Both the position numbers and the translations under genes were made by a program. Shown one piece after another: positions 33,153 to 44,957 of a DNA stretch of 64,000 nucleotides. The stretch lies in NCBI GenBank assembly GCA_002794775.1, contig NBAY01000005.1, positions 1,054,001 to 1,118,000 on the forward strand, given 5' to 3'. Position 1 is the first letter of the stretch. Every line of letters begins with the position of its first letter. This DNA comes from Porodaedalea pini (taxonomy: Eukaryota > Basidiomycota > Agaricomycetes > Hymenochaetales > Hymenochaetaceae). The notes below the pieces were generated by a model. It had not been told where the DNA came from, ran no database searches, and saw only the letters and a program-made list of their open reading frames with translations.

Positions 33153-35408
33153 ATGTCGCGCTGGTTCTGTGCCCTTCTCTCTCTAAGTCTTTCTTGTTTA
33201 GTAGCTGGACTGGCTGAAGTCCAGCTGGGCGGAACTACATTGTCCGGAGTCTCGCTACCAGAACTTCAGCAAGAGTTCTTCGGGGGTTGGTACTCTTCGT
33301 GGTTCTTAGTCGGACGAAGGGTATAACATCCCTGTCTCTAACGCGAACCGTCTTTCTTTTGTCAGGAATACCGTTTGCTGAGCCTCCCATTGGAGCTTTA
33401 CGCTTTGCACCACCAATCGTCAAACTCAATCCCGGAGTCCCCACCTTCAATGCGTCTCAGTTCGGTATAGCTTGTACTCAGGGCGTATGTCATAAATCTC
33501 TTTAACTCAGAGAAAGCTACGGACCTAACCTTCTCAAAGCTAGGTTTCCGTTCCACTCCGACGGCGTTCAATAGTACGGCCATGTCGGAGGATTGTCTTA
33601 CGATCAACGTATTTAGACCATCTGGCCTGAACTCGAGCAGTCTTGTGCCGGTCATGGTCTGGGTCTATGGTGGAGGATTCTTGGGTTCGTATCATTACAC
33701 CACGATCCACCCTACTATGCTCAATGATCCCGGCTTTCATTTTTCCAGAAGGATCTGCTTCGTTGTACAATGCAAGTGCTATACTCGGGCAGAGTATCGA
33801 AAGGGTGGACCCTCTTCATGGTCTAGAAGTAAAATGCACGCTAATACTGAGAACGCACACCAGGGAACGCCAATCATATACGTGAACCTCAACTATAGAC
33901 TTGGTCCGCTCGGGTTTCCTCAGGGTAAGGAAGCCGAAGCACGTGGAGCAACGAATCTCGGGAACAAAGACGTTTTAGCCGCATTAACGTGGGTCCAAAG
34001 CAACATAGCTGCTTTCGGCGGCGACAAAGACAAAGTGGGCCAGTTCATTAATATTATAGGAGCTGCTAATGTGCTGAACGTTGTCACGATTCCTTCTGCC
34101 TGCAGGTGACTGTCTTCGGGCAAAGTGCTGGCTCTATGCTAGTTGCCCAGCTTCTTCTCAACCAAACATTCAACCTCGCTCGAGCTGCGGTGCGTCGTTT
34201 GTTTTCATATTTCACGTGTTACGACTCAAATGAATGCTTAGATTTTTGAGTCAGGCTCAGCAGCCTCTCAAACGCTAATAAGGGCTTCTGACCGTGAAAA
34301 TGCCTGGCAGGACTTCGTCTTTGGCGTGCCCGAGTGCGCTGGAGCAAAAAGCGGCAATACATTCGAGTGTCTTCGGTCCGCAAGTCTGGAGACGATCTAT
34401 AATGCGACCAATGCTGCGCAGGGGGAAGTACAAGAAGAAATCGCTTTCTGTCCTGTAATCGATGGGCGTGGAGGACTTATACCTGAGCTTCCCTCGAGGC
34501 TTTTTGCGCGTGGGCAGTTTGCACACATCCCATTCATTACGGGCACGAATTTGGACGAGGGTGAGAGCCTCTACTTCTTGCTATTTCGTGCCATGGACTC
34601 ATTTGTTGTTTAAGGCACTGATTTCCTGCCGACCTCCTTTAACTCATCTGGGCTACTGCGAGAATGGCTCATTTCCAACTCAACTCCGTCTCCCGTGTCT
34701 CCCACAGAACAAAACTTCGTAGTGGACAATATTCTGGATCTTTATCCCAATGTCCCTGCCCTCGGCTCGCCATTCGGCACAGGAAACGAAACATTTGGTT
34801 TGAGCCCGGAGTTCAAACGAGCGGCAGCTGTGCTGTGTGACGTCGGCTTTACTTCCCTGAGGCGAGAGTGGGCGCAGGCTGCGAGTGGGCAAGGCGTGAA
34901 GGTTTTCGCATACTTGTTCACAGATCCGCAGTCTCAGATCGATCCGCCATTCCTTGGAGGTAAGAGCCTGTCCAAGACTTTGAACGTTGATTCCTAATGA
35001 TTGTTCAGTTCCGCACAGCTCCGAAATTGTATACGTATACGGAGCACCACAAAATGGACCTGCATCGGTTGTGTTGAGCCATAACATGATTGACTATTGG
35101 GTATCGTTTGCGACAAGCCTTGACCCGAATGACGGACATGGAAATACATCACGTATGCCCTGAATGCTTGTTTAGGTTGTGAAATCGTCTATAACGCTGA
35201 CCTTGTGCTTCATCAGGTGCTATCTGGACGCAGTATACTCCGACATCTGAGGTGTGTAGGGCTCTTTCTCGCGTCAGACGTTTCTGCTCAACTCTTTTTA
35301 CAGAACGTCATGGAATTCAATAGTGCGAACTTGGCGATGATCCCGGACACCTTTCGAGCGGAGCAGATTACATTCTTGAATGCTCATCCGGAGGCCCTTC
35401 TTCATTAG
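33153..35408 (+). CDS. Secreted type-B carboxylesterase/lipase, copy 2
   Basis: Tandem paralog of the gene at 20276 with the same exon structure. The signal peptide is MSRWFCALLSLSLSCLVAGL. Conserved pieces are IPFAEPPIGALRFAPP, MSEDCLTINVFRPSG, VPVMVWVYGGGFL, NLNYRLGPLGF and IPFITGTNLDEG. The nucleophile elbow is VFGQSAGS, with Gln where copy 1 has Glu; GxSxG is kept. The catalytic His is in PHSSEIVYVYG. Donors that are GC in copy 1 are GT here (34035 and 34960). Stop TAG at 35406. No disabling change was seen. It follows directly after EL-B, so its expression may differ from copy 1. Confidence 0.85.
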
Positions 35409-36326
35409 TGATTAGGAGATCTTGTACCGGTGAAGTCAAGATACATGACTTTTTCTTAACGGGGTGTATTCGGCAACTGGAAACGACCGGAAACTTCTTC
35501 ACTTGAGCCGGACATTCCCTTGAAGAAAAAACTTACGGACCAACTCGGGCTCTATTGGATTGTTATACGTTTTCATAAGCTTGCTGAATAAAAACAAATT
35601 GCCCCAGCTTCGTTTCTAGTTTAAGAACACATACGATACGCCCTTAGGTCGGAAGTTTCGGTGGGTTTCAGCCACCGAACAGGCCTTAGCCCTGACTTTG
35701 GGCCTGTAATGTCTTATCGACGTCGATACTGCGGTCACTCGCGGCTTTTCTCGGCCCAAACCTGCATGCTCTTCTAGTACATCTTAGGTATGCGATGTCA
35801 TAGAAAGCAAAACCGCGTCACTAGTCCACTCATATTGCTTGCTACAAATGCATTGTCTACTGATAGAGGATCATTGGCTAGGCATGCGATTTCGGCTGTG
35901 CCTGTTTTTCCTATTCAATTCTGCTAACACGCTCCTGTCCTTCAACCTCTTCACCCTTCAATTCCTCTGGTAATCCGCATACCGGCCCGAAGTTCGGTCG
36001 AGCGAACATGAAAGCGGGATCTTATCAAGATTTATTAAATCAACTTAAACCTGTCTTTGTAGGAAGTTCCTCGGTCCCTCAAACCCGCGATCGGCATGCG
36101 AGTGCCCGGTTATAGAGCTTTGGCTTGCTTCTCCCGTGGTAGAACTTGGGCAATCCACTACCTGTGCATCCAAATGGACATAAAATTTCATATCATGGAC
36201 TGGTTATTTGCCTACCCACTCCTCGCTTGATATAGTATTAAGGTACCTGGACATTAAAATCAAATTTAAGGATGCCGTCAAGCTCTCTGGCCCTTCTCCG
36301 TGCCATGACTCGATTCCAAGAAAGTC
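35409..36326. other. Spacer between esterase 2 and the orphan esterase exon
   Basis: No gene was recognised. It contains GTGGGTTTCAGCCACCGAAC-type short inverted repeats near 35660. Confidence 0.4.
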
Positions 36327-36470
36327 ATGTATCTGTGGCTCTTCAGTTTCGTTTCTTTGTGCGTCTCTCGTTTGGTTGCCGGCGTTGCTGAAGGCCAACC
36401 AAGGAACGCGGCGTTGTCCATCATGACGCTACCAGAACTTCAGCAGGACTTCTTCGGGATCGGTTCTCAT
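36327..36470 (+). pseudogene. Orphan first exon of a third carboxylesterase
   Basis: Starts ATG with a signal-peptide-like MYLWLFSFVSLCVSRLVAGV, then AEGQ and TLPELQQDFFG, matching exon 1 of copies 1 and 2 (SLPELQQEFFG). The splice donor GGG/gttgg of the intact copies is changed to GGGATCGG. No later exons are found; LINE sequence begins within about 100 bp. This is a truncated remnant of the tandem array. Confidence 0.75.
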
Positions 36471-36938
36471 CATAACTCCCAACTTGAAAGTTGGACAAGT
36501 AGCTGATGTCTTGTTTTCTCAAAAGAAAATGAGGTGCAAAATAAAAGGTTTGACACGCCGTGTTATGCGTCTGTTACATCGGTTTTAATTTATATAGCAC
36601 TCCTATAGTAATACAAAGGGTTCAGTGCAAATAAATTAACAACTAAAATAAAATAAAAGATGGCTTGGGGTACAATGAATCTAGATCTAAGCGATTCTCG
36701 GAGCCCCTGTACAATCAATCAAAAGAGGTCAAAAAATAGGTCAAAATAACAAGAGTCTAAGTATCGAAGTATGTGTTACTGATTTTTGAGACTAGTACTG
36801 AGATTTCCAAAACATGAGTTTTGTGGAGTATATCCGATATCGTCTGTTTTAGAGGACGTATTCGACACTCTTTAACTCCTACCCCATCATCTGGACCGTG
36901 GGAATTTTGCAGTCAACCCGTTTTCTCTCTCCTCTGCA

Positions 36939-39176
36939 ATGGACAACAAAATGTTGACCAGAGCTAAAGCTTCTCTCCACAAAACAAAGTCGTCTCATTC
37001 CCTTGCCAATCCCAAGGACCCCACCAAGTGTGAGGAGTGTAAATCGGATCTCCCCTATCACAGTCGCAGCTGTGTTAGCGGCAAAGATAAACTATGCGTC
37101 GTTTGTGGTCGCGATAAGACCTACAACCACAACGAGGCCGTTTGTAATACTGTATCGAAGAATCGTTCCAACTGGTCCCCCGATGTCGAGGCGGACGCCC
37201 ATGCAGCCGCCCTTCGTAAACAAGGGGATCTCCCCCCTACCCCTATTATCGAATCACAGCCTTCCCTCAAGCGCTCCAATTCGGAGGAAGAACATCAAGC
37301 TTTACAGCCACCTCAGCGAATGGACGATATCGTGGACATGGAGGCCGATGACCTCTACGTCCCTAACTTGAGCCAAGCCCCCCAGGTCGACGACGATATG
37401 GACGACCGGTCAATTTCGGAATATGAGGACCCGCAAATTTCCAAACGCGTTTCCTCTTCCTTCATGTTTCTGACTAAGGAGACTATCGATCACATTTCTA
37501 CGCTCATTACTCAGCCTTCCTGGACCTCTTCTACGCCATGGCACGAAGACCCAATCTGGGCCGGCAAAGCCCTCGCTGACGTGGCCTCCAACCTCGTCTC
37601 CTGGGTCAGCAAAGCGCATAGTTTCGACGACGAAACTATTAAGGAGAACAAAGCAAACGAGGGGTTACAAGCCTTCCATTCTTCTTACCGCATTCATTCA
37701 CCTGACTTTAAACATGTCTTTGATGACGTACACATTTCAGCACAGGCCATCCACGACCAACACATTGCTGATGATATGTCTTCCATGTCTCGTTCTATCC
37801 AATCTCTCACGTCTCTTGTTTCTACTCTCGTTGATAAAACTAATAACCTTGAAAAACAGCTGGCTCACTCTTCTTCCTCTTCCATAACTCCCAAACCCTC
37901 TTCCGCAACCAACAAACAGCAGGTCAAATTTCTCCCTGACCCCATTGGCGCTCACTTTGTCCATGACAACAGGTTCCCTCCCACACCCCCCATCGTCAAA
38001 CAACGTGTTCAAACCCCAAAGAATGGGAAGACTGAATATGCCGCTGCCGTTGCCAACACACGCATCCCTGGATCCGGCTATCGTATGAGCTCTGACGGTG
38101 TCATCTACGCACCCGATGGCTACGCCCATTCAGTGCACAATGCCCCCAGACCGGGCAATACCACCATCTTTCACCCAAAGGTCGAATCCGTTGGCACCGA
38201 CAAAGACGGATTTACTACAGTGACTTACGCGAAAGCGGCCCAGAAGAAGGCTAAGACGACCCCAACTAAAGTACTTTGTCCTACCACAGAGAACCCTGAA
38301 GGGGAAATCTCAACGGTGCCCGTCAACCGATCTAACAGATCGGTCAACATCCGCTCATCTAACATCAAACGCGTTTATTTCTCCCTTCCTGGAGATCTCG
38401 CAGTTCGTCCACTGACGCAATCGGTTAAAAATGCCGTCAGGGCTGGCCTGAAGGGCAACCCCTTGTTCAAACATCTGGTGGTGCTGAACGTCGAATACAC
38501 CTCGAACAGCAACCTTCTCATTTCTTTCACCAATATCCGTGTTGATTTCGACGCTAACTATCCTACTCTGGCTACCCAGCTTAGTCGCATTATCAACATT
38601 AGTGGGGCGAAACCATTCATCCCATCCCCGCAATTCAAAATGGTTATCCCTGGCGTCCCTGTCTATGACAGAGAATCCAAACTTATCTTCAGCGAGACAG
38701 ATCTTCTGAACGAAATCTCGGCTCTACCACAATTCGAGGGACGCGAGTTCATGTTCCCGCCCAGGTTTATGTCATCACCCGAGCGCCTTAACGAAAGGGA
38801 CTTTTGCAACGTCTCCGTCATGATGAAAGACCCAGATCGTCTTTCGTTTGACCATTTCTTTTTACACGGCAACCGTTCGGTCCCTGTTTTCGGTGTCATT
38901 TGTCGCCTCGAGGAGATGAAAGCACGTCCCACGATCAATCAATGCGACAACTGCCACCACCTGGGGCATGCTGCGTCAAAGTGCCGATCTGTAGCACGAT
39001 GCGCTATTTGTTCAGAAACCCATCGCACCGCAGTCCATGTCGCCAAATGCGCTCCGTGCACTGCGGCCAACAACCTACAATGCGATCATTTTGCTCTATG
39101 CATCAATTGCCAGGGAAACCATAGCGCGTGGTCTTCGGACTGCCCCGCTCGCCGTAATTATCGTTCCCCATACTAA
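36939..39176 (+). CDS. LINE ORF1 protein (RNA-binding, zinc knuckles)
   Basis: Open frame of 745 residues. The N-terminus has Cys pairs (CEECKSDLPYHSRSC, CVVCGRDKTYNHNEAVC). The middle is an acidic, Ser-rich segment. The C-terminus has three CCHC-type knuckles: CDNCHHLGHAASKC, CAICSETHRTAVHVAKC and CINCQGNHSAWSSDC. ORF1 proteins of LINEs coat their own RNA. It stops five bases before the ATG of ORF2 (TAATTCTTATG), an arrangement that allows termination and restart by the same ribosome. It is intact. Confidence 0.85.
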   Translation: MDNKMLTRAKASLHKTKSSHSLANPKDPTKCEECKSDLPYHSRSCVSGKDKLCVVCGRDKTYNHNEAVCNTVSKNRSNWSPDVEADAHAAALRKQGDLPPTPIIESQPSLKRSNSEEEHQALQPPQRMDDIVDMEADDLYVPNLSQAPQVDDDMDDRSISEYEDPQISKRVSSSFMFLTKETIDHISTLITQPSWTSSTPWHEDPIWAGKALADVASNLVSWVSKAHSFDDETIKENKANEGLQAFHSSYRIHSPDFKHVFDDVHISAQAIHDQHIADDMSSMSRSIQSLTSLVSTLVDKTNNLEKQLAHSSSSSITPKPSSATNKQQVKFLPDPIGAHFVHDNRFPPTPPIVKQRVQTPKNGKTEYAAAVANTRIPGSGYRMSSDGVIYAPDGYAHSVHNAPRPGNTTIFHPKVESVGTDKDGFTTVTYAKAAQKKAKTTPTKVLCPTTENPEGEISTVPVNRSNRSVNIRSSNIKRVYFSLPGDLAVRPLTQSVKNAVRAGLKGNPLFKHLVVLNVEYTSNSNLLISFTNIRVDFDANYPTLATQLSRIINISGAKPFIPSPQFKMVIPGVPVYDRESKLIFSETDLLNEISALPQFEGREFMFPPRFMSSPERLNERDFCNVSVMMKDPDRLSFDHFFLHGNRSVPVFGVICRLEEMKARPTINQCDNCHHLGHAASKCRSVARCAICSETHRTAVHVAKCAPCTAANNLQCDHFALCINCQGNHSAWSSDCPARRNYRSPY

Positions 39177-39181
39177 TTCTT

Positions 39182-42100
39182 ATGACGGACAACATTTCGG
39201 TCTTTTCTCTTAATCTTCGCAACTCTGAACTGACTTTTGACTACTTATTACATTCCTTTTCTTCTACCCACGCTGCACCTGACATCATTTGCTTTCAAGA
39301 GATCCCTACAATCCTTTCAATCATCCCTTCTAAATCTTCTTCATCCAGCTCACGTGTCTTCAACATTCGCAACACCGATCCTTACCTCGCGTTCCGGCCA
39401 ACTTCTCCGGCCAAACCAAGGTGTTGTACACTTGTACACCCTCGGATTATCCATTGTGTCTCTTTATATACCCCTAACTCGTCTTCCCCCAACTTCGTGG
39501 TCATTTCCATTTCCCGGGGCGACTTATCCCCTTTATTATTATGGAATGTTTATAATTCTCCTGCACTTCATGAATTTGAGGATCCTCTACCCTCTCTCGA
39601 CCTCCCTTCCAACATCTTCACTGGTGATTTTAATCGACATTCTGATCGCTGGTCCTACCCAGAACAATCTGGTTATTTCAACGCGTCGACAGCCATCATT
39701 GACTGGATCGATGCCAATGGCTTGTATGTTTGTAACCCTCCTTTTCAACACACTTATTTCAACCGGTCTTCCAGTTCCAAATCCATTATCGACCTTGTAA
39801 TCGCTTCAGACGATTTTGCCCCTTCCCTCATGGAACGAATTTCAATTTCTGACCCTTCCCTTGACATTGCGTCAGATCATCTTCCTATTCGTTTCACCTT
39901 TGACATTAACGAACTAGCTGCTCCTCCGCAACACCCTCTCTGATCCATTCGTTCCAGAGATTTACCCTCTTTTATTGCAGAATTTTGTGACTCAAAGTTA
40001 TTTCCATTTTCTTTATCAGGGGATGAATCCCCCAAGGTGCTGGACGACCTCCTTTTTTCCCTTCATACCCATCTTTCTAACTTCGCGACTCAGTTCCTTT
40101 TCAAATGAAAACCTCGATTGTATTTTGGCCCCAACAATTGGTGGTCCGAAGCATGCTCAACCCTTTATCGTGACCACTGTCGCAACCCGCGTCCTGAGTC
40201 GAAAAAACTCCTAGACATCGAAATCACCCGCGCCAAGAATGCCTTCTTTGGTGCTCGCCTTCAACAATCTGATGCGCATTCCGCCTGGCGCAACCAGTAT
40301 TTAGGCATGGCTCGCCACCATGCGCCCATTGGCGCTCTCCGTATGTCTAACGGGCTATTCACCCTGACAGAATCCGATAAAGCGTCCCTCTTCCGTGAGA
40401 CGTTCTTCCCCCCCTTATCTCATACCCCGGAGTCCATTCCTCTCCCAGATCTCTCCGATTTTCGTCCCATTGAAATGTCGGACGTGCACGCCGCCCTCCA
40501 TGGTATCGATCGTGAAACGAGCCCTGGCAACAGCCACATCTCTTATAGACATTTGGAACTCCTCATCGAGCACCGAGGAAAATTTTTTGTTGACCTTTTT
40601 TCTTTATGTTTGAAGATCGGATATTTCCCTACCCCTTTCAAAACGTCTCTCGTTACTTTCATTCCTAAACCTAAACGCTCCGATTTTTCTGTCCCTCGTG
40701 CATTCCAACCCATTTCACTGGTCGACACCATCGGTAAACTCTTCGAACGCATTCTCTTCAACTTTCTCCAACCTTTCTTTGAACGAAACAATCTTCTCCC
40801 TGACGCCCAACACGGGTGTTGGAAACACCATTCTTCTCTTTCAGCCTGCTATGAATTACTTTCTGCAATCCTTTCTCAACCATTCACTTATAGCGGTGGC
40901 GACAAGTTGTCAGTGTTGCATCACCGTCACTGTTACTGGATCACCTCTATTCTTACCATTGACATTCAAGGTTTCTTTGATAACATTTCACATGACCGTC
41001 TCCTTATAAAACTCATTAACTCCAACGTCCATCCCAATTACATTTGTGTTCTTGCGAGCTGGCTCGCTAACCGACCCATTTCTTTCCATTTCAACAACTT
41101 CTTTTCCCCCCCATTTATTAAACCCAACCGGGGTGTCCTGCAAGGGTCCCCGCTGTCCCCTCTTATTTCAGTTTTTGCCGCAGCCGATGTTATCATGGCT
41201 TACAACACTCGCTTTGGTCCTGACCGCCCCTTATTGGCGTACATGGATGACCACCTTCTCTATTCTCGCTCTCTCAGCATTTCCACTAATTTAGTTCGTC
41301 TTCAAAAACAATTTCTTTTTCTTTCTCTTCAATTTCGTTCCCTCGGTTTATCTATCGACCCCAATGCTATCGAACTCCTTCATATCCTCCCTCATCCCAG
41401 CTTTGCTAGGACCACTTTCAAGTCCTTTTTAATTGACTCTCCCGCGTCTTCCAACGGGACTTTGGTGTTGCCCAACGATCTCTTCATTCACCCACACCGC
41501 CACCTTACCTGGTTGGGCGTTATTTTTTCTTATGACCTTTCCCCTAAACTTCATTTTGAATCCCGAGCCAACAAAGCTCTTTCTACCCTGCATCAACGTT
41601 CTTTTCTTTTCAATCGGTCCAATGGCGCATATCTTCAATACGCCCGCCTCCTTTATTTTGGCTTAATTCGTTCGGTCGCCATCTATGGCGCTGTTCTTTT
41701 TCCAGAATCCCCACTTATTTCCATCCTTCAAAAAACTCAAGATCGTTTCCTTCACTTGGTTTTCAACTGCAGTGTTCATCCATCGGTAGCCGAATCTGTT
41801 ATTTCTTGCCCGCCTCTGTATCTGTTCATCCGCTCTCTCTCTCAACGCTTCCTCTTATCTTATTTCTCTCATTCTTCACACCAACCTATTCATAACCAAT
41901 TCCTAACGTCCACACTCCTTCCCAACGTCCAGATCCCTAAAGTAGTTTCTTTTCCTGCTTTCGTTCCCATTCATTCATGCCTCATCATGACTCCAATTCC
42001 TTCATCCTCACAACGACCCCAAGCGATAAGAAATTTCAACTCCTTTTTCTTACACCCCCCTCCCTATCAATACTTTATCTTTACTGATGGCTCCATCATC

Positions 42101-43006
42101 CCAGATGCCGTCGGCTCCCACACTGGCAGTCACGGATTCGTCATTATGCACAATCACCAGGAACTTGCTGTCTTTTCCTCAGCAGCGCACTCTCGTTCGA
42201 ACATATTGTTTGAAGAGCAGGAAGCGCTCATCGCAGCCATACGCCGTATCTCGTCTCTCCTTGCGAAATGCTTCACTCCAGTACACATCCATATTGTCTC
42301 GGACTCGCTTAATTGCGTCCAACTCATCTTCTCCAACGATGCCTGACATGCAGACTTCATTATCCTTTTCCGTCGCCTATGCGGAATCTTCCTCGCCCTC
42401 CATCACGAAACGTCCCATATCACCGTCCAATGGCTCCCATCCCATCGCGGAGTTCTTGGCAATGCTACAGCTGATAAGCTTGCCAAAGACGCAGCATCTA
42501 GCCCACATCACGAGACAATCCCTGATTCGCTCCCCAATCTGAAGGCGCAAGTACAGCTCGATCTTCTTCGAGACTGGAAAGCAAACATTATAAACTTATG
42601 TGGTCACCGCTCCATCGCTGAGCCGTCCTCATTCATCCTTCACCCAACGCGATCATTACATCCATTCTTGAAGCTTTCCCCAAGGAAGAAGATACATCAT
42701 TCAGTTCAATCACGTGCTGTCAGTCTAATGCTGAACACGCTCGATTTGCATAACCGAAACCTCGAACCACGGTGCCCTGACCCGTTGTGCATCAAACATG
42801 ATGTCCGTCATATTCTCAATTGTTGCCCCTTTTTCTCACTTATTCGAAACGGCCTCTTTCGTCACCGATCATTGCCTTTATCCTTTGCTGACTGGTTTCG
42901 TCCAAATAACTTTCTTCTGCTATTACAATTTGCTTACTTCTCATTCCGACGCCCTCCGGACAGTATGCCTCTTTTGTCTGATTTACCCTCATCATTTTAC
43001 CTTTAG
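39182..43006 (+). pseudogene. LINE ORF2 (endonuclease, reverse transcriptase, RNase H) with three in-frame TGA codons
   Basis: One reading frame runs the whole 3825 nt. The endonuclease shows ICFQEIP, FTGDFNRHSDRW and SDHLPIRF. The reverse transcriptase shows IDIQGFFDNISHDRL, GVLQGSPLSPLIS and YMDDHLLYS. RNase H shows IFTDGSI, EEQEALIAAI, IVSDSLN and LGNATADKLAKDA. The C-terminal zinc motif is CPDPLCIKHDVRHILNCC. The frame is interrupted only by TGA at 39941-39943, 40106-40108 and 42344-42346. There are no frameshifts, and all catalytic motifs are kept. CGA (Arg) to TGA at CpG would explain all three. It is probably inactive but young. Confidence 0.85.
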
Positions 43007-43160
43007 TCATGATCCCTAACCCATGTCACGCACATTCTTACCAGTTTTCGCTTCCCATCACTTGCGCACTACGTAGTTCCTTTCGTTCGGTCTCGGCTCC
43101 TATGCGGTTGGTGTTCTGTTAGCAGTAGATAGCAGAAATTATATAGTATTCGACACGTGA

Positions 43161-43602
43161 GCCTATCGGAGTTCAAAATGTCCACCGCGAAATCATGAAA
43201 GCTTTTATAATATTACATGTACGTATAACAAAACCGTTCGTTATTGATAAAGGGCATACAGTATTTTGTGTGAATATCTTTTCAACTACCGCACCTCAGC
43301 ACCTTTCAATTTTCGACCCGGACTACGGTATTTCGCTTCTTATCTGAGATGGCTGGCTTCACATGGCCTTGCTCGAGGTATGTCCCTTTCAGATCGTGCC
43401 CGTATAGACAGTTGAAGATACAACAGCTCATGAAAAACATGCAAATGCATCAAGAGGTCTTCGGAACTATGTAGATACATGATAGGGGCTTGAGCAGGAA
43501 TGTTGACCCACACATGAACTGCAGATGATGTCATCAAAGACTGTGCGAGCATCCGAATACCTTCTGCTACTGAGAGCCGTTCTCTGCCCTTCAAACACGC
43601 CG
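43161..43602. other. Spacer upstream of the MDR gene
   Basis: No gene was recognised. It should contain the promoter of the following gene and possibly the extreme 3' end of the LINE. Confidence 0.4.
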
Positions 43603-44957
43603 ATGTCCACTTCACTTCCCAGTACGCAACTTGGCGTCTTAAGGGACGAGACGTCAAGCAAGATCCAGTCTTTCCCTGTTCCTTCGCCGGGCCCAGGAGA
43701 GGTACTTGTCCAAAACGTCGCAGTCGCGTCGAATCCGAAAGATTTCAAGCATCCGGCTCGGGAGAAGAATTACTCGTATATCGAGGGCAGTGACGTTGCT
43801 GGCTATGTTGTGAAAATCGGCGAAGGCGTGAACGATTTCAAGGGAGGGGAGCGTGTGGCAGCGTTCACAAAGATGGGTACCAAAGACAGCAAAGTGAGTG
43901 CTGGGCTTGACCTTTTCTTTTTTCCATTTTATCTGACTGCCTTACTTCACTATAGTACGGTGGTTATGCACAGTACAGCGTCGCGCCAGCGTCGACAACG
44001 ATCCCCATCCCGGACTCCACGAGCTTCGAGGATGCCGCCACTCTGCCACTCGCCGTCTTCACCGCTGCAGTCGGCCTCTTCATTAACCTCGGTATCATGC
44101 AGCCACCTGTCTCCGGTGAAGCGTACAGAAGCTCGGATCGTAAGTCCTCTTCTCGAAGTAAAAGTCCAGCTGCTGAGGTGCTGGAAATAAAATTGCAGGA
44201 GCAGAGTCCGCTGTCGTTGTCTACGGCGCGTCCTCTTCCGTCGGCGCCTATCTTGTCCAGCTCGTCAAACGCGCCGGATATTTTGTCGTGGGCGTCGCTG
44301 GCTCGTCAGCAGATTACGCAAAGTTAGTCGGTGCCGACATCGTAGTTGACTACCGCGGTAAGAGTTCAGCGGAATTGGTGAGTCGTAATTCTCTGATCTT
44401 GAATGTGATTGCTCAGCATAACGAAATTTCTTACATATGTCCTCAGGAAGATGCTCTAGTAAAATCCCTATCCGGCCACTCATGCATTGCGGCGTACGAT
44501 ACAATCACCGCAGGCGGCTCGACACTCGCACTCGCGCGCACCCTCGTCAAGGTCTCGCCGGGCGGCAAAAGCAAGGTTACGCATCTTCTCCCGCTCGACG
44601 ACGAGACAAAGAAGCAGATCCCTGCCGGAGTTGAGACGATCCATACGTACATCGGCACTGCGTTCGGGAAGGATGAGGCTTGTGAGTCTCAAAATCTTGC
44701 CTCAATGCTGATGCTCCATAATGAACCTTTGCTGATACTTCTTGATACTTGCAGTCTGCGCGCGCTTCGCCCGCCAGCTGACATCCTACCTCGCCTCCTC
44801 GCCGACAAACCCAAGTCCCTTCAAGCCGAACCGCATCAAGCTCATGCCGAACGGCCTCGCGAGCGTAGGCGAGGGCCTCGACTTACTGAAAGATGGCAAG
44901 GTGCACGGAGAGAAGCTGGTTTACCTTGTCGCCGAGACACCTGGTCTTCAGTCCTGA
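43603..44957 (+). CDS. MDR-family (zinc-binding-type) dehydrogenase / enoyl reductase-like
   Basis: Medium-chain dehydrogenase. Five exons with GT-AG introns. Exon 1 starts MSTSLPSTQLGVLRDE and has the GroES-like part VPSPGPGEVLVQNVAVASNP, YIEGSDVAGYVVKIGEGV and GGERVAAFTK. Exon 2 has YGGYAQYSVAPAST and FEDAATLPLAVFTAAVGLF. Exon 3 has the NAD(P) loop VVYGASSSVGAYLVQL and KLVGADIVVDY. The end is LPNGLASVGEGLDLLKDGKV-like (residues read MPNGLASVGEGLDLLKDGKV), then GEKLVYLVAETPGL, stop TGA at 44955. Structural-zinc cysteines are absent, as in the zinc-independent enoyl reductase/quinone oxidoreductase branch. Substrate unknown; AATAAA near 45073. Confidence 0.85.

Larger units (their letters stand above)
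36540..43160 (+). mobile_element. Tad-like non-LTR retrotransposon (LINE)
   Basis: About 6.6 kb with a 5' untranslated part (about 36540-36938), a zinc-knuckle ORF1 and an ORF2 of endonuclease, reverse transcriptase and RNase H, which is the layout of the Tad/I group. The end points are approximate: no target duplication or poly-A tail could be fixed. It lies between the orphan esterase exon and the MDR gene and may have truncated the esterase. The composition differs from neighbouring genes (T/C-rich sense strand). Confidence 0.85.
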
